Below, one piece after another: positions 14,946 through 24,156 of a stretch of DNA of 42,309 nucleotides (the stretch's first letter is position 1; every line of letters begins with the position of its first letter). The position numbers and the translations under genes were made by a program. The stretch is from positions 1 to 42,309 of IMG/VR virus record IMGVR_UViG_3300037137_000583. One strand, given 5' to 3'. Source of the DNA: a virus. Below the pieces are notes generated by a model. That model saw only the letters and a list, made by a program, of their open reading frames with translations. It was not told the DNA's origin and made no database searches.

Positions 14946-15227
14946 ATGAGTAACGCAAAACACGATGAAAACACAAGACCGACAATGATTGCATCATCAA
15001 GAAATGATGGAGTAACTATTGTGCCGTTGGTAGCCGATCCGACAAGTCATTGGTTGCGTGTAAGCGATGGAACGACTGGAGTTGATAATGGAAACAATCT
15101 TGGAAATGCCATGCTGGATGAAAATGGAGTGCCTGTATTGACTGCCCTTTCATCGGCAGCAGACGGCTCAATTGTAGAATTATACGCAGATCCTTTAACA
15201 CAAGCTTTATTAATTAATATAAACTAA
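14946..15227 (+). CDS. Fibre-associated protein with duplicated ~35-aa module
   Basis: A 93-residue protein made of two copies of one module: [20 protein letters not shown] followed by [13 protein letters not shown] (residues ~7-39), and [20 protein letters not shown] followed by [13 protein letters not shown] (residues ~58-90). A third copy forms the N-terminus of the fibre at 15229. The shared pattern is D-x-N-x-x-P-x-x-x-A-x-S-x-x-D-G-x-x-V-x-L-x-A-D-P-x-T. The module probably mediates assembly or attachment of the fibre to the virion. The one-base gap to the fibre gene supports a joint role. Confidence 0.7.
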   Translation: MSNAKHDENTRPTMIASSRNDGVTIVPLVADPTSHWLRVSDGTTGVDNGNNLGNAMLDENGVPVLTALSSAADGSIVELYADPLTQALLININ

Positions 15228-15228
15228 C

Positions 15229-18183
15229 ATGGCAGAAGTAGCCAAAATAGACCAAAATTCAAGACCTACCCTCACCGCATTATCTAATGCCGGAGATGGA
15301 GAGATCGTAACTTTGTATGCAGATCCGGTGACTCATCGGCTACTTGCTGATGGTGCAGGCCCAGCGGGACCTACTGGCTACACAGGCTACACAGGATTCA
15401 CGGGACCTCAAGGAATTGCTGCTTCCACTGGAGCTACCGGCTATACAGGATACACGGGGTATACGGGAGATACTGGTGCTCCTGGTTTGGCTACTAATAC
15501 AGGTGCTACTGGCTATACAGGATTTACAGGTCCGCAAGGAATAGGATTTACAGGTTACACCGGTTATACCGGAGATTTTGGGCCAACAGGTCCCACTGGA
15601 CTTGAAGGGTCAACTGGTTACACGGGTTACACAGGACCAGGAATTACTGGTTATACAGGATATACAGGACTGGAAGGAGTGACAGGCTATACTGGATCCA
15701 CTGGCTATACGGGTTACACAGGAAGTCCTGGATCAGCAACAAATACAGGTGCCACAGGCTATACGGGCTACACCGGAACAGAGTTTCCTTGGCAAGGAGC
15801 ATACAGTGCCGGTACGAATTATCTTCCAAATGATACAGTTCAATATCAAGGATCTGGTTACATTTGTCTCATAGCAAATGGACCGGGCTCGGCAGTTCAC
15901 GCACCAATTCTCGCTGGAAATACTTGGTGGGATTTGTTAGTTGAAAAAGGATTTACAGGATACACAGGATACACTGGTGCTGGAAATTTCACAGGTTATA
16001 CCGGATATACAGGTCCAGAAATTACTGGATATACTGGCTACACTGGTCCTCAAGGAGAAACTGGTTTTACAGGATTCACAGGATACACGGGTGCCGGTGC
16101 GTTTACTGGATATACTGGATATACAGGCTGGACAGGTTTACCAGCACTTCCAGGAGTCTCTGCTTATGGAGAATTATTTGTTATAGACAATACTAATTCT
16201 AATGTACTCACTACTTTAGGTACTCCTTATCTTGTTACTGCTGGCGGAAACTGGACAGATGGAGAAAATAATGGATTTACTCCAGACCAAGCTAATTCTA
16301 AATTAACTTGTAATGTTGGTTCTACTTATCTATTAACATTTACGGCATCACTCACGGGCACGGCTTCTGACCAAATTGATTTTAACATTCAGATTAATGG
16401 TGCCCCTATTACAAGTTTACATTCATCAGTTATAATTCCTGTTATATTCTCTACAGAAGTAGCCCTTTCTGGTTTAATTGTTTTAGTACCAGATGATATT
16501 GTTGAAGTCTGGGCTACTGGACAAACAAGTAGTCCTCAAACATATACACTTGTAGATGGTAACTTAAACTTAGTAGCTATTGCTGGAAGTGATGGTGCTA
16601 CAGGATATACAGGATATACAGGATATACAGGTCCAACAGGACCGACAGGATTTACTGGTTACACTGGTCCGAATATCACGGGTTATACTGGATACACTGG
16701 TCCAATAGGATTCACTGGATACACGGGCGAGACGGGTTATACCGGATACACAGGTATTCCGGGTTCAGCAACAGCAACTGGTGCTACCGGATATACAGGA
16801 TTTACTGGCTATACTGGAACCCAATTCCCTTGGCAGGGTGCTTATAGCGCTGGAACTGATTACTTACCAAATGACACTGTTCAATTTGAAGGCTCGGGTT
16901 ATGTTTGCTTAGTAGCAAACGGTCCCGGCTCTGCCGTCCACTCTCCCGTACTCGCGGGAAACACTTGGTGGGATTTACTGGTTGAAATTGGATATACGGG
17001 ATACACCGGTCAAATTGGTGCAACCGGATATACTGGTCCAAACACGACAGGTTATACAGGATTTACTGGCTATACAGGATTTACTGGCTACACTGGTCCA
17101 GACATCACAGGTTATACCGGATATACTGGACCGATAGGACCAACAGGATTTACTGGCTACACTGGTCCGAACATTACTGGATACACAGGTCCAACTGGAT
17201 ATACAGGTGAGACTGGATTTACGGGTTACACTGGTCCGAACATTACTGGATATACAGGTCCAACGGGATATACCGGAGTCACCGGATATACTGGCTACAC
17301 TGGTCCAAACATCACAGGCTATACTGGATATACAGGTCCAACTGGATATACAGGTCCAACTGGATTCACAGGATTTACTGGTACAGAATTTTTCTGGATG
17401 GGAGTTTATAGTGCTGCCACCGACTATTCTCTAAATCAAACTGTTCAATTCGAAGGTTCTGGATATGTTTGTTTGGTTGCAAACGGACCAAGTTCTGCTA
17501 TTCATGCGCCTATTCTTGCCGGAAATACTTGGTGGGATTTATTGGTTGAAATTGGATACACGGGGTACACTGGATACACGGGTCCTGGAAATTTCACTGG
17601 ATATACAGGACCAACTGGATACACTGGCGCTACTGGTTATACCGGTTATACTGGTCCAAACATCACTGGCTACACCGGTCCAACAGGATTTACTGGAACA
17701 ACTGGCTACACCGGTCCAGACATTACTGGATACACAGGTCCAACGGGATATACTGGCGTTACTGGTTATACTGGATACACAGGTTATACAGGACCATCAC
17801 AAGCAAGTATAAGATTCATAACTCTTGCTGCTCTTTCAAATGTTACTAACGCAACAAGATTCTTTATAGTAAGTGCAGGAGCTATGTCCACTATAGATAC
17901 TATTGCAGATGGTACAAAACAATTAATATCAGCTTCTTGTACAATATCTAAATTGTATGTTGAATTAGCAACAGCACCTGGTGCCAACGGAAGAACAATT
18001 ACAGTCTATAAAAATGGTGTGGCAACAGCACTTACCACTGGAGTATTTACAACAGCAACAGCTAGTGACATTACTCACTCATTTACTGCAGTTGCGGGAG
18101 ATTCAATAAGTTGTGCAGTTGTAAATGGAGCATCAGCACCAACGGGAAGTTCAGGTGCAACTGTTAGCGTATTAGTAACTTAA
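15229..18183 (+). CDS. Collagen-like tail fibre with carbohydrate-binding-like modules
   Basis: A 984-residue fibre. Residues ~6-40 are the attachment module shared with the previous gene. From residue 45 to ~855 it is largely G-x-y triplets, dominated by [10 protein letters not shown]-type repeats with Tyr or Phe at the second position and Thr at the third, plus GPTGPTG. Three near-identical modules of ~57 residues interrupt the repeats, starting near residues 184, 531 and 719. Each begins W-x-G-x-Y-S-A and continues with NDTVQxxGSGYxCLxANG and ends [11 protein letters not shown], resembling CBM5/12-type chitin-binding folds. A globular beta domain occupies ~304-454 and a C-terminal beta domain ~857-984. 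It is probably the host-recognition fibre binding surface glycans. Confidence 0.9.
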   Translation: MAEVAKIDQNSRPTLTALSNAGDGEIVTLYADPVTHRLLADGAGPAGPTGYTGYTGFTGPQGIAASTGATGYTGYTGYTGDTGAPGLATNTGATGYTGFTGPQGIGFTGYTGYTGDFGPTGPTGLEGSTGYTGYTGPGITGYTGYTGLEGVTGYTGSTGYTGYTGSPGSATNTGATGYTGYTGTEFPWQGAYSAGTNYLPNDTVQYQGSGYICLIANGPGSAVHAPILAGNTWWDLLVEKGFTGYTGYTGAGNFTGYTGYTGPEITGYTGYTGPQGETGFTGFTGYTGAGAFTGYTGYTGWTGLPALPGVSAYGELFVIDNTNSNVLTTLGTPYLVTAGGNWTDGENNGFTPDQANSKLTCNVGSTYLLTFTASLTGTASDQIDFNIQINGAPITSLHSSVIIPVIFSTEVALSGLIVLVPDDIVEVWATGQTSSPQTYTLVDGNLNLVAIAGSDGATGYTGYTGYTGPTGPTGFTGYTGPNITGYTGYTGPIGFTGYTGETGYTGYTGIPGSATATGATGYTGFTGYTGTQFPWQGAYSAGTDYLPNDTVQFEGSGYVCLVANGPGSAVHSPVLAGNTWWDLLVEIGYTGYTGQIGATGYTGPNTTGYTGFTGYTGFTGYTGPDITGYTGYTGPIGPTGFTGYTGPNITGYTGPTGYTGETGFTGYTGPNITGYTGPTGYTGVTGYTGYTGPNITGYTGYTGPTGYTGPTGFTGFTGTEFFWMGVYSAATDYSLNQTVQFEGSGYVCLVANGPSSAIHAPILAGNTWWDLLVEIGYTGYTGYTGPGNFTGYTGPTGYTGATGYTGYTGPNITGYTGPTGFTGTTGYTGPDITGYTGPTGYTGVTGYTGYTGYTGPSQASIRFITLAALSNVTNATRFFIVSAGAMSTIDTIADGTKQLISASCTISKLYVELATAPGANGRTITVYKNGVATALTTGVFTTATASDITHSFTAVAGDSISCAVVNGASAPTGSSGATVSVLVT
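15362..17797 (+). repeat. Collagen-type repeat tract (9-bp units)
   Basis: Degenerate 9-base units encoding Gly-Tyr/Phe-Thr or Gly-Pro-Thr run through most of this span, broken by the three ~170-base carbohydrate-binding-like modules and one globular domain. Synonymous positions vary (GGATATACA, GGTTACACT, GGCTATACG), which shows selection on protein rather than recent slippage. Confidence 0.9.
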
Positions 18184-18200
18184 TAATTAATTAAAAAACT

Positions 18201-18833
18201 ATGAATCCTTGGACATTTACAGAAGATTTTGAAACATTAAACCTTGCCACAATTGATGGACAAAACGGGTGGTATGTGACAACGCCAGGAAATGCTACTT
18301 ATGATGTGGTCAATACAAATAGTCCGTATCTTGGAACTCAACAACTCAAAATTACAGCAGGGACTTCTGGTACTCCAACAGTAAGACATGCTATATCAAA
18401 TTATACCAATGGCACAGTATATTTTTCTGTAAAAAACGGAGGTAACTCTGCTGATATTGCATGTGCTTTGTATCCCGATGCAGTCATTATGAATTTTAAT
18501 GGAAGTAGTGGAGCGATAAATTCTTATGATGGTCATGGCGCTGTTCAAGTTGGTACATTTACTCCTGGCACTTGGGTTCGTATTGGTATTGCTTTTGAAT
18601 GTGGTGCTGGTGGTTGGGAAGGTCTATCTGCTGATACCTATAAAGTAAGTATCAATGGTGGTGCTTGGAGCGCTCCTCTAAATTTCTATGACCCTCAAAC
18701 TTCTGTTGATTTGATTTTTTTCCAAAATCCTAACAGTTCTGGAAAAATTGTTTATGTTGATGATATATCTGCTACTTATGGTCCAACACCAGGATTCCAC
18801 TTTAGTCCGTTTCCTAGTCACTATAATACTTAA
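18201..18833 (+). CDS. LamG/jelly-roll-like virion protein
   Basis: A 210-residue protein, MNPWTFTEDFETLNLATIDG at the start. FEDFE-xxG-W onset, a Trp/Tyr/Gly-rich beta body (GTVYFSVKNGGNSADIACAL, TWVRIGIAFECG) and KIVYVDDISATYG near the end are typical of concanavalin-like (LamG) sugar-binding folds. It directly follows the collagen-like fibre and may be an accessory adhesin or fibre tip. The fold assignment is by pattern only. Confidence 0.6.
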   Translation: MNPWTFTEDFETLNLATIDGQNGWYVTTPGNATYDVVNTNSPYLGTQQLKITAGTSGTPTVRHAISNYTNGTVYFSVKNGGNSADIACALYPDAVIMNFNGSSGAINSYDGHGAVQVGTFTPGTWVRIGIAFECGAGGWEGLSADTYKVSINGGAWSAPLNFYDPQTSVDLIFFQNPNSSGKIVYVDDISATYGPTPGFHFSPFPSHYNT

Positions 18834-18838
18834 AATAT

Positions 18839-18982
18839 ATGACACCAGAACAATTAATTGAAGCGTTAAAAACAGTCCTAAATAACTTTCTTGCAAAAAA
18901 GAAAGGCGACCCTGGATACAATAAAGAGGAAGAAACTGCTGAATATTTATTAACCATAATCAACGGCTACCCATGGCAATGA
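18839..18982 (+). CDS. Small hypothetical protein (47 aa)
   Basis: A 47-residue ORF starting at an AAATATATG site, MTPEQLIEALKTVLNNFLAK, ending NGYPWQ. It is helical and Lys/Glu-rich. It overlaps the next gene by 10 bases (or 4, ATGA, if that gene starts at 18979). It sits between fibre and XhlA-like genes. Function unknown. Confidence 0.55.
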   Translation: MTPEQLIEALKTVLNNFLAKKKGDPGYNKEEETAEYLLTIINGYPWQ

Positions 18983-19275
18983 TAAAAGCAACTGATCATG
19001 ACCTTCTCATAGAGCTTCGGACCGAAATGCAAAATGTTCGGAATGACATTAAGGAATTGAAAGACGGAACCGCCACAAGAATTGCAGCACTTGAAAAAGA
19101 TAAAGCTGACCGGCATATCGTTGATGGTTTGCAGAAGACGGTGAATGAAGATCATGAAGTTAGAATCAGAACTTTAGAATCATCAAAAGGAAATTACTTT
19201 ACGGCAATGCTGATATATACTGCAGTTGGAGTAGCAATGATTGGTTTAATAATTTATCACTTATTCCAAAACTAA
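18973..19275 (+). CDS. XhlA-like coiled-coil membrane protein
   Basis: A 100-residue protein (ATG 18979 is an alternative start giving 98 aa). Residues ~10-70 form a coiled coil (ELRTEMQNVRNDIKELKDG) and residues ~76-96 a single C-terminal transmembrane segment (LIYTAVGVAMIGLIIYHLF). This is the layout of haemolysin XhlA-type proteins, which act with holins in some phages and defective prophages. It lies about 6.4 kb upstream of the lysis genes, among tail genes, so it might instead be a virion protein that contacts the host membrane. Confidence 0.6.
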   Translation: MAMIKATDHDLLIELRTEMQNVRNDIKELKDGTATRIAALEKDKADRHIVDGLQKTVNEDHEVRIRTLESSKGNYFTAMLIYTAVGVAMIGLIIYHLFQN

Positions 19276-19276
19276 T

Positions 19277-21085
19277 ATGAGTTATAAGATAGAAGGTAAA
19301 GATATCGTCATATCAGGATTTGAAAACGGCATCGCAGATGATCCGTACAAAGGTATTGGTGATATGCGAAATGTTAACTTCTCTTCTATTCCCGGTGAAG
19401 CATCGGTAGCATTTGCAACTATAAAATCCTCCCTTCCTAGTGTCTCTGGAAATTTGGCTGGAGTTAACACTATTACTGGAGTAATTGGTCTTGGAAGTGT
19501 CGGGCTTGTAGGAACTCTTGCCAATTATCAGGCCGTAATATTTACGGGAGCAACCTTACCAACAGGTATAACAGCCGGAATCGTCTACTATCTTGGAAGC
19601 GTATCATTTGGAACAGCCAAAATATACACCAGAGGGGATTTGGCCGGTGCAAGTCAAGTTATTCCATCAGATCAGGGTAGCGGAGTTATGACTTATGCCA
19701 GCGTGAATATGTCTCAAATTAAATACTATACCAACTGGACTTTTACAGGAAATGGCATACCTTTCTATCAATACTTCTGTGTGGATTCCAATGGAAGAGT
19801 TTGGGTTTATGATGGAACAAATTCAGTATGGATATTCCTTAGAAATACAATGGTCACACCTGCCAACCAAGCATACGGAAATGGCTTATGTGTTTGGCAC
19901 AGATACTTATTTGTTTGGAGATCAGCCTCTCTGGACTACTTACCATTGACGGATATATACGACAGTTCAAAATGGGTATATGGTTGGTATTCTCCTACAG
20001 GAAGCGATGGCCTTCCAATAACAAACTTAGGAGCTCCAAATACAGCATTCTCACATGAAACAATTGTGGGAGCTACTGATGATGTGATGTACTCTTGTGA
20101 TGGACCATGGCTTCAATCTTGGTCAGTTGTAAGTCCATCAATAACTTTTGATCCAACAAACATAACAACTTATACATACAATCAAAAAGCATTGGCTCTG
20201 CCGACAAATGATGTGGCTCAATGTCTGGCTATACTTGGTACCAATCTTCTTATAGGCGGAGTACTCAATATAGTATATTCGTGGGATAGAACATCAATCG
20301 GATTCTTGCCGATATATATTACTGAAAGTTTCGTGAAAAAAATTGTTACAGCAAATACAAATTCATACATATTTGCCGGTAGAAGAGGCAGAATCTATGT
20401 AACGAACGGAGCTCAGGCACAACTTTATAAAGAAATACCAGATCACCTCTCTGGAATACCCGAGCCATACTTCACTTGGGGAGGAGCAATAAATGACAGA
20501 AATAGCCTATTCTTTGGAGTTCAGGCAACTGATAATGCTGGTAACGCCATCAATCAATTTGGAGGACTCTGGGTGATTAACCTAAGCGACGGATCAATGT
20601 GTCAACTCAATAGACTTTCTTACGGAACATATGAAGGATTAGCTTCAGCTATTCAATCAAGATATCAAAATCCACCAACAGTACCTTATCCTGGATACAG
20701 CCTGTTTATTGGATGGGTGGATGGAAGTGCAAATGGAGGTGTAGATACTTACTCAGGCAATCCATACACCGGTGGAGAATCTTATGTGGATACAGATATT
20801 ATACCGATAGGCACATTTATCAATCCATTTACGCCTACTCAAGTGGAATGGAAAACATCAACTCCTCTGGTTGCCGGAGAATCTGTCTCACTTTATTACA
20901 GGTTGAATTTGACAGAAGCTTATACTCTGATAGGCACGACCACTCTTCTTCAAATGTCGGATATGTTCCAGACAAACTTTCAAAAAGCTCAGTGGGTGCA
21001 ATTGCGGGCAGTGCTGACTTCAACCAATACAACTCCAAGTTATTGTCGATTAACTGAGATTAGAATTAGGGAATTAAGAAAATGA
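19277..21085 (+). CDS. Large beta-rich tail/head-completion protein
   Basis: A 602-residue beta-rich protein with repeated short segments containing Gly, Trp, Tyr and Asn (RVWVYDGTNSVWIFL, LLIGGVLNIVYSWDR, FGGLWVINLSDGSMC), suggestive of a beta-propeller. Podoviruses carry a large tail-hub or stabilisation protein at this place (P22 gp10 is a comparable role), so I propose a tail-hub or plug function by context. The N-terminus is MSYKIEGKDIVISGFENGIA. No catalytic motif is visible. Confidence 0.55.
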   Translation: MSYKIEGKDIVISGFENGIADDPYKGIGDMRNVNFSSIPGEASVAFATIKSSLPSVSGNLAGVNTITGVIGLGSVGLVGTLANYQAVIFTGATLPTGITAGIVYYLGSVSFGTAKIYTRGDLAGASQVIPSDQGSGVMTYASVNMSQIKYYTNWTFTGNGIPFYQYFCVDSNGRVWVYDGTNSVWIFLRNTMVTPANQAYGNGLCVWHRYLFVWRSASLDYLPLTDIYDSSKWVYGWYSPTGSDGLPITNLGAPNTAFSHETIVGATDDVMYSCDGPWLQSWSVVSPSITFDPTNITTYTYNQKALALPTNDVAQCLAILGTNLLIGGVLNIVYSWDRTSIGFLPIYITESFVKKIVTANTNSYIFAGRRGRIYVTNGAQAQLYKEIPDHLSGIPEPYFTWGGAINDRNSLFFGVQATDNAGNAINQFGGLWVINLSDGSMCQLNRLSYGTYEGLASAIQSRYQNPPTVPYPGYSLFIGWVDGSANGGVDTYSGNPYTGGESYVDTDIIPIGTFINPFTPTQVEWKTSTPLVAGESVSLYYRLNLTEAYTLIGTTTLLQMSDMFQTNFQKAQWVQLRAVLTSTNTTPSYCRLTEIRIRELRK

Positions 21086-21086
21086 T

Positions 21087-21602
21087 ATGGATGAATCAAA
21101 ATTAGAACAATACGCAAAGATTCAAGCAATGGTGCAGAAGGAAGCACGAGAAATTGCTGAGCAAGTCTATACTCAAAAGGCCGCTCAATTTGCTGTGCCG
21201 AAAGTTCCCTACCATGAACATAATGGAGTTGATAGTCCCTCTCTTAATCCCCCAGTTGCCACATATATTGGATTCGTTCCATATGATATTACAGATGTGA
21301 CATTACAATACATACTTCCGGGAGGATGGTCACTCAGATACGATGGTGTGGGAATCTATACAATAATTCATAATTTGGGAAAAATAAGCAATCAAAATTT
21401 CTATGCATTCGTAGCTAATGCGACTCAATCAACAAATGTAGTGGTGATTCCGGTTATAACAACCTTTGAAAATGAAGTTACAGCTACTTGGTTTGATGTT
21501 GATGGGGTGACAAAAAAAGATACAAGCTTCAATTTTATACTAACGATAGGCAACAAAAAATTACCAGCACAGACGGGCTATGTAACCAGAAATGTTATTT
21601 AA
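21087..21602 (+). CDS. Tail protein with HEHNGVDSP motif
   Basis: A 171-residue protein. Residues 1-35 are a helical coiled coil (IQAMVQKEAREIAEQVYTQK), then PYHEHNGVDSPSL at ~46-58, a H-x-H-x-G-x-D-S-P motif frequent in phage tail-tip and fibre-connector proteins and possibly metal-binding, then a beta domain. It starts one base after the previous stop. It could be a tail needle or fibre adaptor. Confidence 0.55.
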   Translation: MDESKLEQYAKIQAMVQKEAREIAEQVYTQKAAQFAVPKVPYHEHNGVDSPSLNPPVATYIGFVPYDITDVTLQYILPGGWSLRYDGVGIYTIIHNLGKISNQNFYAFVANATQSTNVVVIPVITTFENEVTATWFDVDGVTKKDTSFNFILTIGNKKLPAQTGYVTRNVI

Positions 21603-21618
21603 TTAATAATCAAAATAT

Positions 21619-22524
21619 ATGAAGTCATTCACAACACTCAAAAATCTAGCTACTAACCTTTCAAACAACACATCAAGTGCCAATGATACTTTGATGGGGC
21701 AGTTGATCAACGACCAGCACAGATACTTGCTTCAGAAGTACTATTCAAACGAAGGTAGCTACACAATGCCAACTGTGTCTTTACAGCAGTTCTATAAAAT
21801 GCCGCCAAACTATTCCAAACTGAAAACTCTGACCATAACAATTGGCAATCTGAAGTGGACTCCAACAGAAGTGTTGACCAGGGAAGAATGGGACAAGTTG
21901 AATGTGTTTCCATACTACTCAGACATTCCAAATAACTATTTCATATACCCTGGAGGTGACCATGGAGGTCAAGTGGGCATCTGGCCTATTCCTTCCAGTA
22001 ACGGAAATATTATAACTTTCAACTACAAGTTCCGAGTGCCGGAGTTGAGCATAGCGGATGTAACAGATGCCGCCACAACTTCAGTAACAACCTTAACAAC
22101 CGCAGTAACTAACTCAGCAACTCCTTGGGCAGTAACCACAAATGCCGGACAGGAAAGCAGATGGCTGAGAATAGCTGAACCGAAAGGAGACAATCTCTGG
22201 TATCAGATCGCAGCAGTGACCACAACCGCAGCCCTCACACTCTATCAACCTTACCAAGGCATCACCGTAGTGAGCGGAACAGGAACGGTCGGACAGATGC
22301 CATTACTAGCGGAAGACTTTCACGATATGCTGGTCTATGGAGCTTTGAAGACATACTTCTCATCCATTAAGCCGGACATAAATGCCTTCAAACAATATGA
22401 TGCGATGTACAAAGAAAGACTGGAGCTCATGGAAGAATACTCGGGATCAAACACCATCAATGTGAATCTTGGAAGAAGACCGCAGCAAGTGAATCCGAAT
22501 TTATTCCCACAATCAATAGGATAA
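21619..22524 (+). CDS. Head-tail adaptor protein
   Basis: A 301-residue protein starting MKSFTTLKNLATNLSNNTSS from an AAATATATG site. LINDQHRYLLQKYYSNEGSY, then LQQFYKMPPNYSKLKTLTI, GQVGIWPIPSSNGNIITFNY and a C-terminal helical part (EDFHDMLVYGALKTYF) match the pattern of phage adaptor/connector proteins that dock under the portal. The beta insert (IADVTDAATTSVTTL to GTGTVGQMP) is typical of the same family. It probably joins the portal to the short tail. Confidence 0.72.
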   Translation: MKSFTTLKNLATNLSNNTSSANDTLMGQLINDQHRYLLQKYYSNEGSYTMPTVSLQQFYKMPPNYSKLKTLTITIGNLKWTPTEVLTREEWDKLNVFPYYSDIPNNYFIYPGGDHGGQVGIWPIPSSNGNIITFNYKFRVPELSIADVTDAATTSVTTLTTAVTNSATPWAVTTNAGQESRWLRIAEPKGDNLWYQIAAVTTTAALTLYQPYQGITVVSGTGTVGQMPLLAEDFHDMLVYGALKTYFSSIKPDINAFKQYDAMYKERLELMEEYSGSNTINVNLGRRPQQVNPNLFPQSIG

Positions 22525-22546
22525 TTATTAAATTAACAATAAATAT

Positions 22547-24139
22547 ATGCCATTAGGAACATCATTCAATCTCTCGGGGGCAACTCCCTTCAACAACCAG
22601 CCCTTCAAATTCACAGGAGCTCCAGCTCAGCCGTCACTTGTCGGGACTACCGCCAAGAGCAATGCTTTGAATGCAATGGCATCTGGTCAGCCAGGGGTGA
22701 ATATGAGTCCAGTTCCTCCAAAGCCGACTACTCCAGTGAAGAAACAAAGTACGACTGATGCGGCCGGAAATACTACAACAACTGAGTATCATGCTCCGGC
22801 TACAGGCACGACTGCTACTGGTACAAACAAGGGACTGATGGATCAAACTAATGCCATAAAACAGCAAGCTCTGGGCATACAAAGCCAGATTCAAGGACTC
22901 GGTGGCAGCCCAAACAACCCACCCGCAGTGAATATAGGGCAAAGAATAGCGGGTCAAACACAAAATCAAGCGGATGTTCAAGCAAATTTGCCTCAATATA
23001 ATGGTGGTCAGGTGGTTTCAGGTAACCCAGCGACTTCCCCTACCTTCCCAGGAGTGGTAGGACAGACAATTCAGACAGCCCAAACAGGCAGTCCAGTGGC
23101 AAGTCAGGCAAGTGCCGGACTCTTAGGCATGGGAACACAACCCTCTGATGCATATACACAAGCGGTTAAAAATCTTCAAGACTTTAGAAATAAATACTCA
23201 CAAGCACTGACAGGAGTGGAACTTGGCGGAACCGATATAGCATTCAAGACAGGGGCCGGAGCAGTATTGGCAAGACAAGCGGCAGCACAGGAATCAGCAC
23301 TTCAACAGGCAGTGACGAACACCTTACAGGGTCAACAACAACAGATCGGGGCTCTAACGGCAGCCGGTGGAATAGGTACGACAGCACAAGGACTGCAACA
23401 GAGCGGTCTCTTGGGTGCGGCCGGACTTGCTCCTGAAGCACTTCGCTTTGGAGCATTCGGAAATGCCGGTGGCGGTCAAGCGGGAGCATCAACTCTCAGT
23501 TACAATCCGCAAACTGATGCAAATACTCTGGCAAAACAAGTTATCAGTATGCAAGTTCCATTTACGGATGCGGTCAACGCTCTCGGATATGCTGGCAGTA
23601 TAGGCAGAGGACTACTGACATCAGCTATTGCCGCTCAGGGAGGCGATCTGACAAAAATTCAAGCTCAGCAATCTGCAATTCAATCAAACATTCAAACGGT
23701 AGGAACCGCTCAGAAAAATGCGGCTAATGCCGGATATGCGGGAGCAATACAACAAAGAGCTGATGCAGATGCAAACTACAGCAGATTGACCGGCATATCT
23801 TCTCAACTTACAGGCACACTGGCTAACTGGAGCAATTCAGGGGTATTGACGGATGTTAACTCAGCCGTAAATAAAATAGCCGGTAAATTATCAAGTGCTG
23901 ATTACCAGCAATTCGTGACAGCATTAGGCAACACTCAGGCGGCATACCAGGGAATCTTGGGATCCTCGGGAGTAACTCCAACTAAGGCAGACCAGGATGC
24001 AATGGCAGCTCTTGATCCAAGTAAGTCAGCTTCAACAATTGTGGCAGCTCTTAACCAACTCTCTAAGGATGCACACGCCCTTCTGGTTGAACCTGCATAC
24101 TCAAAGGTAACAGAATATGAAAGTCAGTTGGGTATTTAA
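22547..24139 (+). CDS. Gln/Ala/Gly-rich putative ejection protein 1
   Basis: A 530-residue protein of low complexity: Thr/Pro-rich up to ~95, then Gln/Ala/Gly-rich with helical segments (AQESALQQAVTNTLQGQQQQ) and a C-terminal helical part ending KVTEYESQLGI. It has no enzyme motifs. Size, composition and placement between the adaptor and the next hydrophobic protein fit internal virion (ejection) proteins of podoviruses such as P22 gp7/gp20/gp16, which leave the capsid with the DNA. Confidence 0.6.
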   Translation: MPLGTSFNLSGATPFNNQPFKFTGAPAQPSLVGTTAKSNALNAMASGQPGVNMSPVPPKPTTPVKKQSTTDAAGNTTTTEYHAPATGTTATGTNKGLMDQTNAIKQQALGIQSQIQGLGGSPNNPPAVNIGQRIAGQTQNQADVQANLPQYNGGQVVSGNPATSPTFPGVVGQTIQTAQTGSPVASQASAGLLGMGTQPSDAYTQAVKNLQDFRNKYSQALTGVELGGTDIAFKTGAGAVLARQAAAQESALQQAVTNTLQGQQQQIGALTAAGGIGTTAQGLQQSGLLGAAGLAPEALRFGAFGNAGGGQAGASTLSYNPQTDANTLAKQVISMQVPFTDAVNALGYAGSIGRGLLTSAIAAQGGDLTKIQAQQSAIQSNIQTVGTAQKNAANAGYAGAIQQRADADANYSRLTGISSQLTGTLANWSNSGVLTDVNSAVNKIAGKLSSADYQQFVTALGNTQAAYQGILGSSGVTPTKADQDAMAALDPSKSASTIVAALNQLSKDAHALLVEPAYSKVTEYESQLGI

Positions 24140-24156
24140 TAGATAAAATTACCATT

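Noticed and set aside
15362-17797. CRISPR-like or tandem-repeat array
   Set aside because: The repeats are 9-base coding units in an open frame encoding collagen-like triplets, with no unique spacers of constant length.
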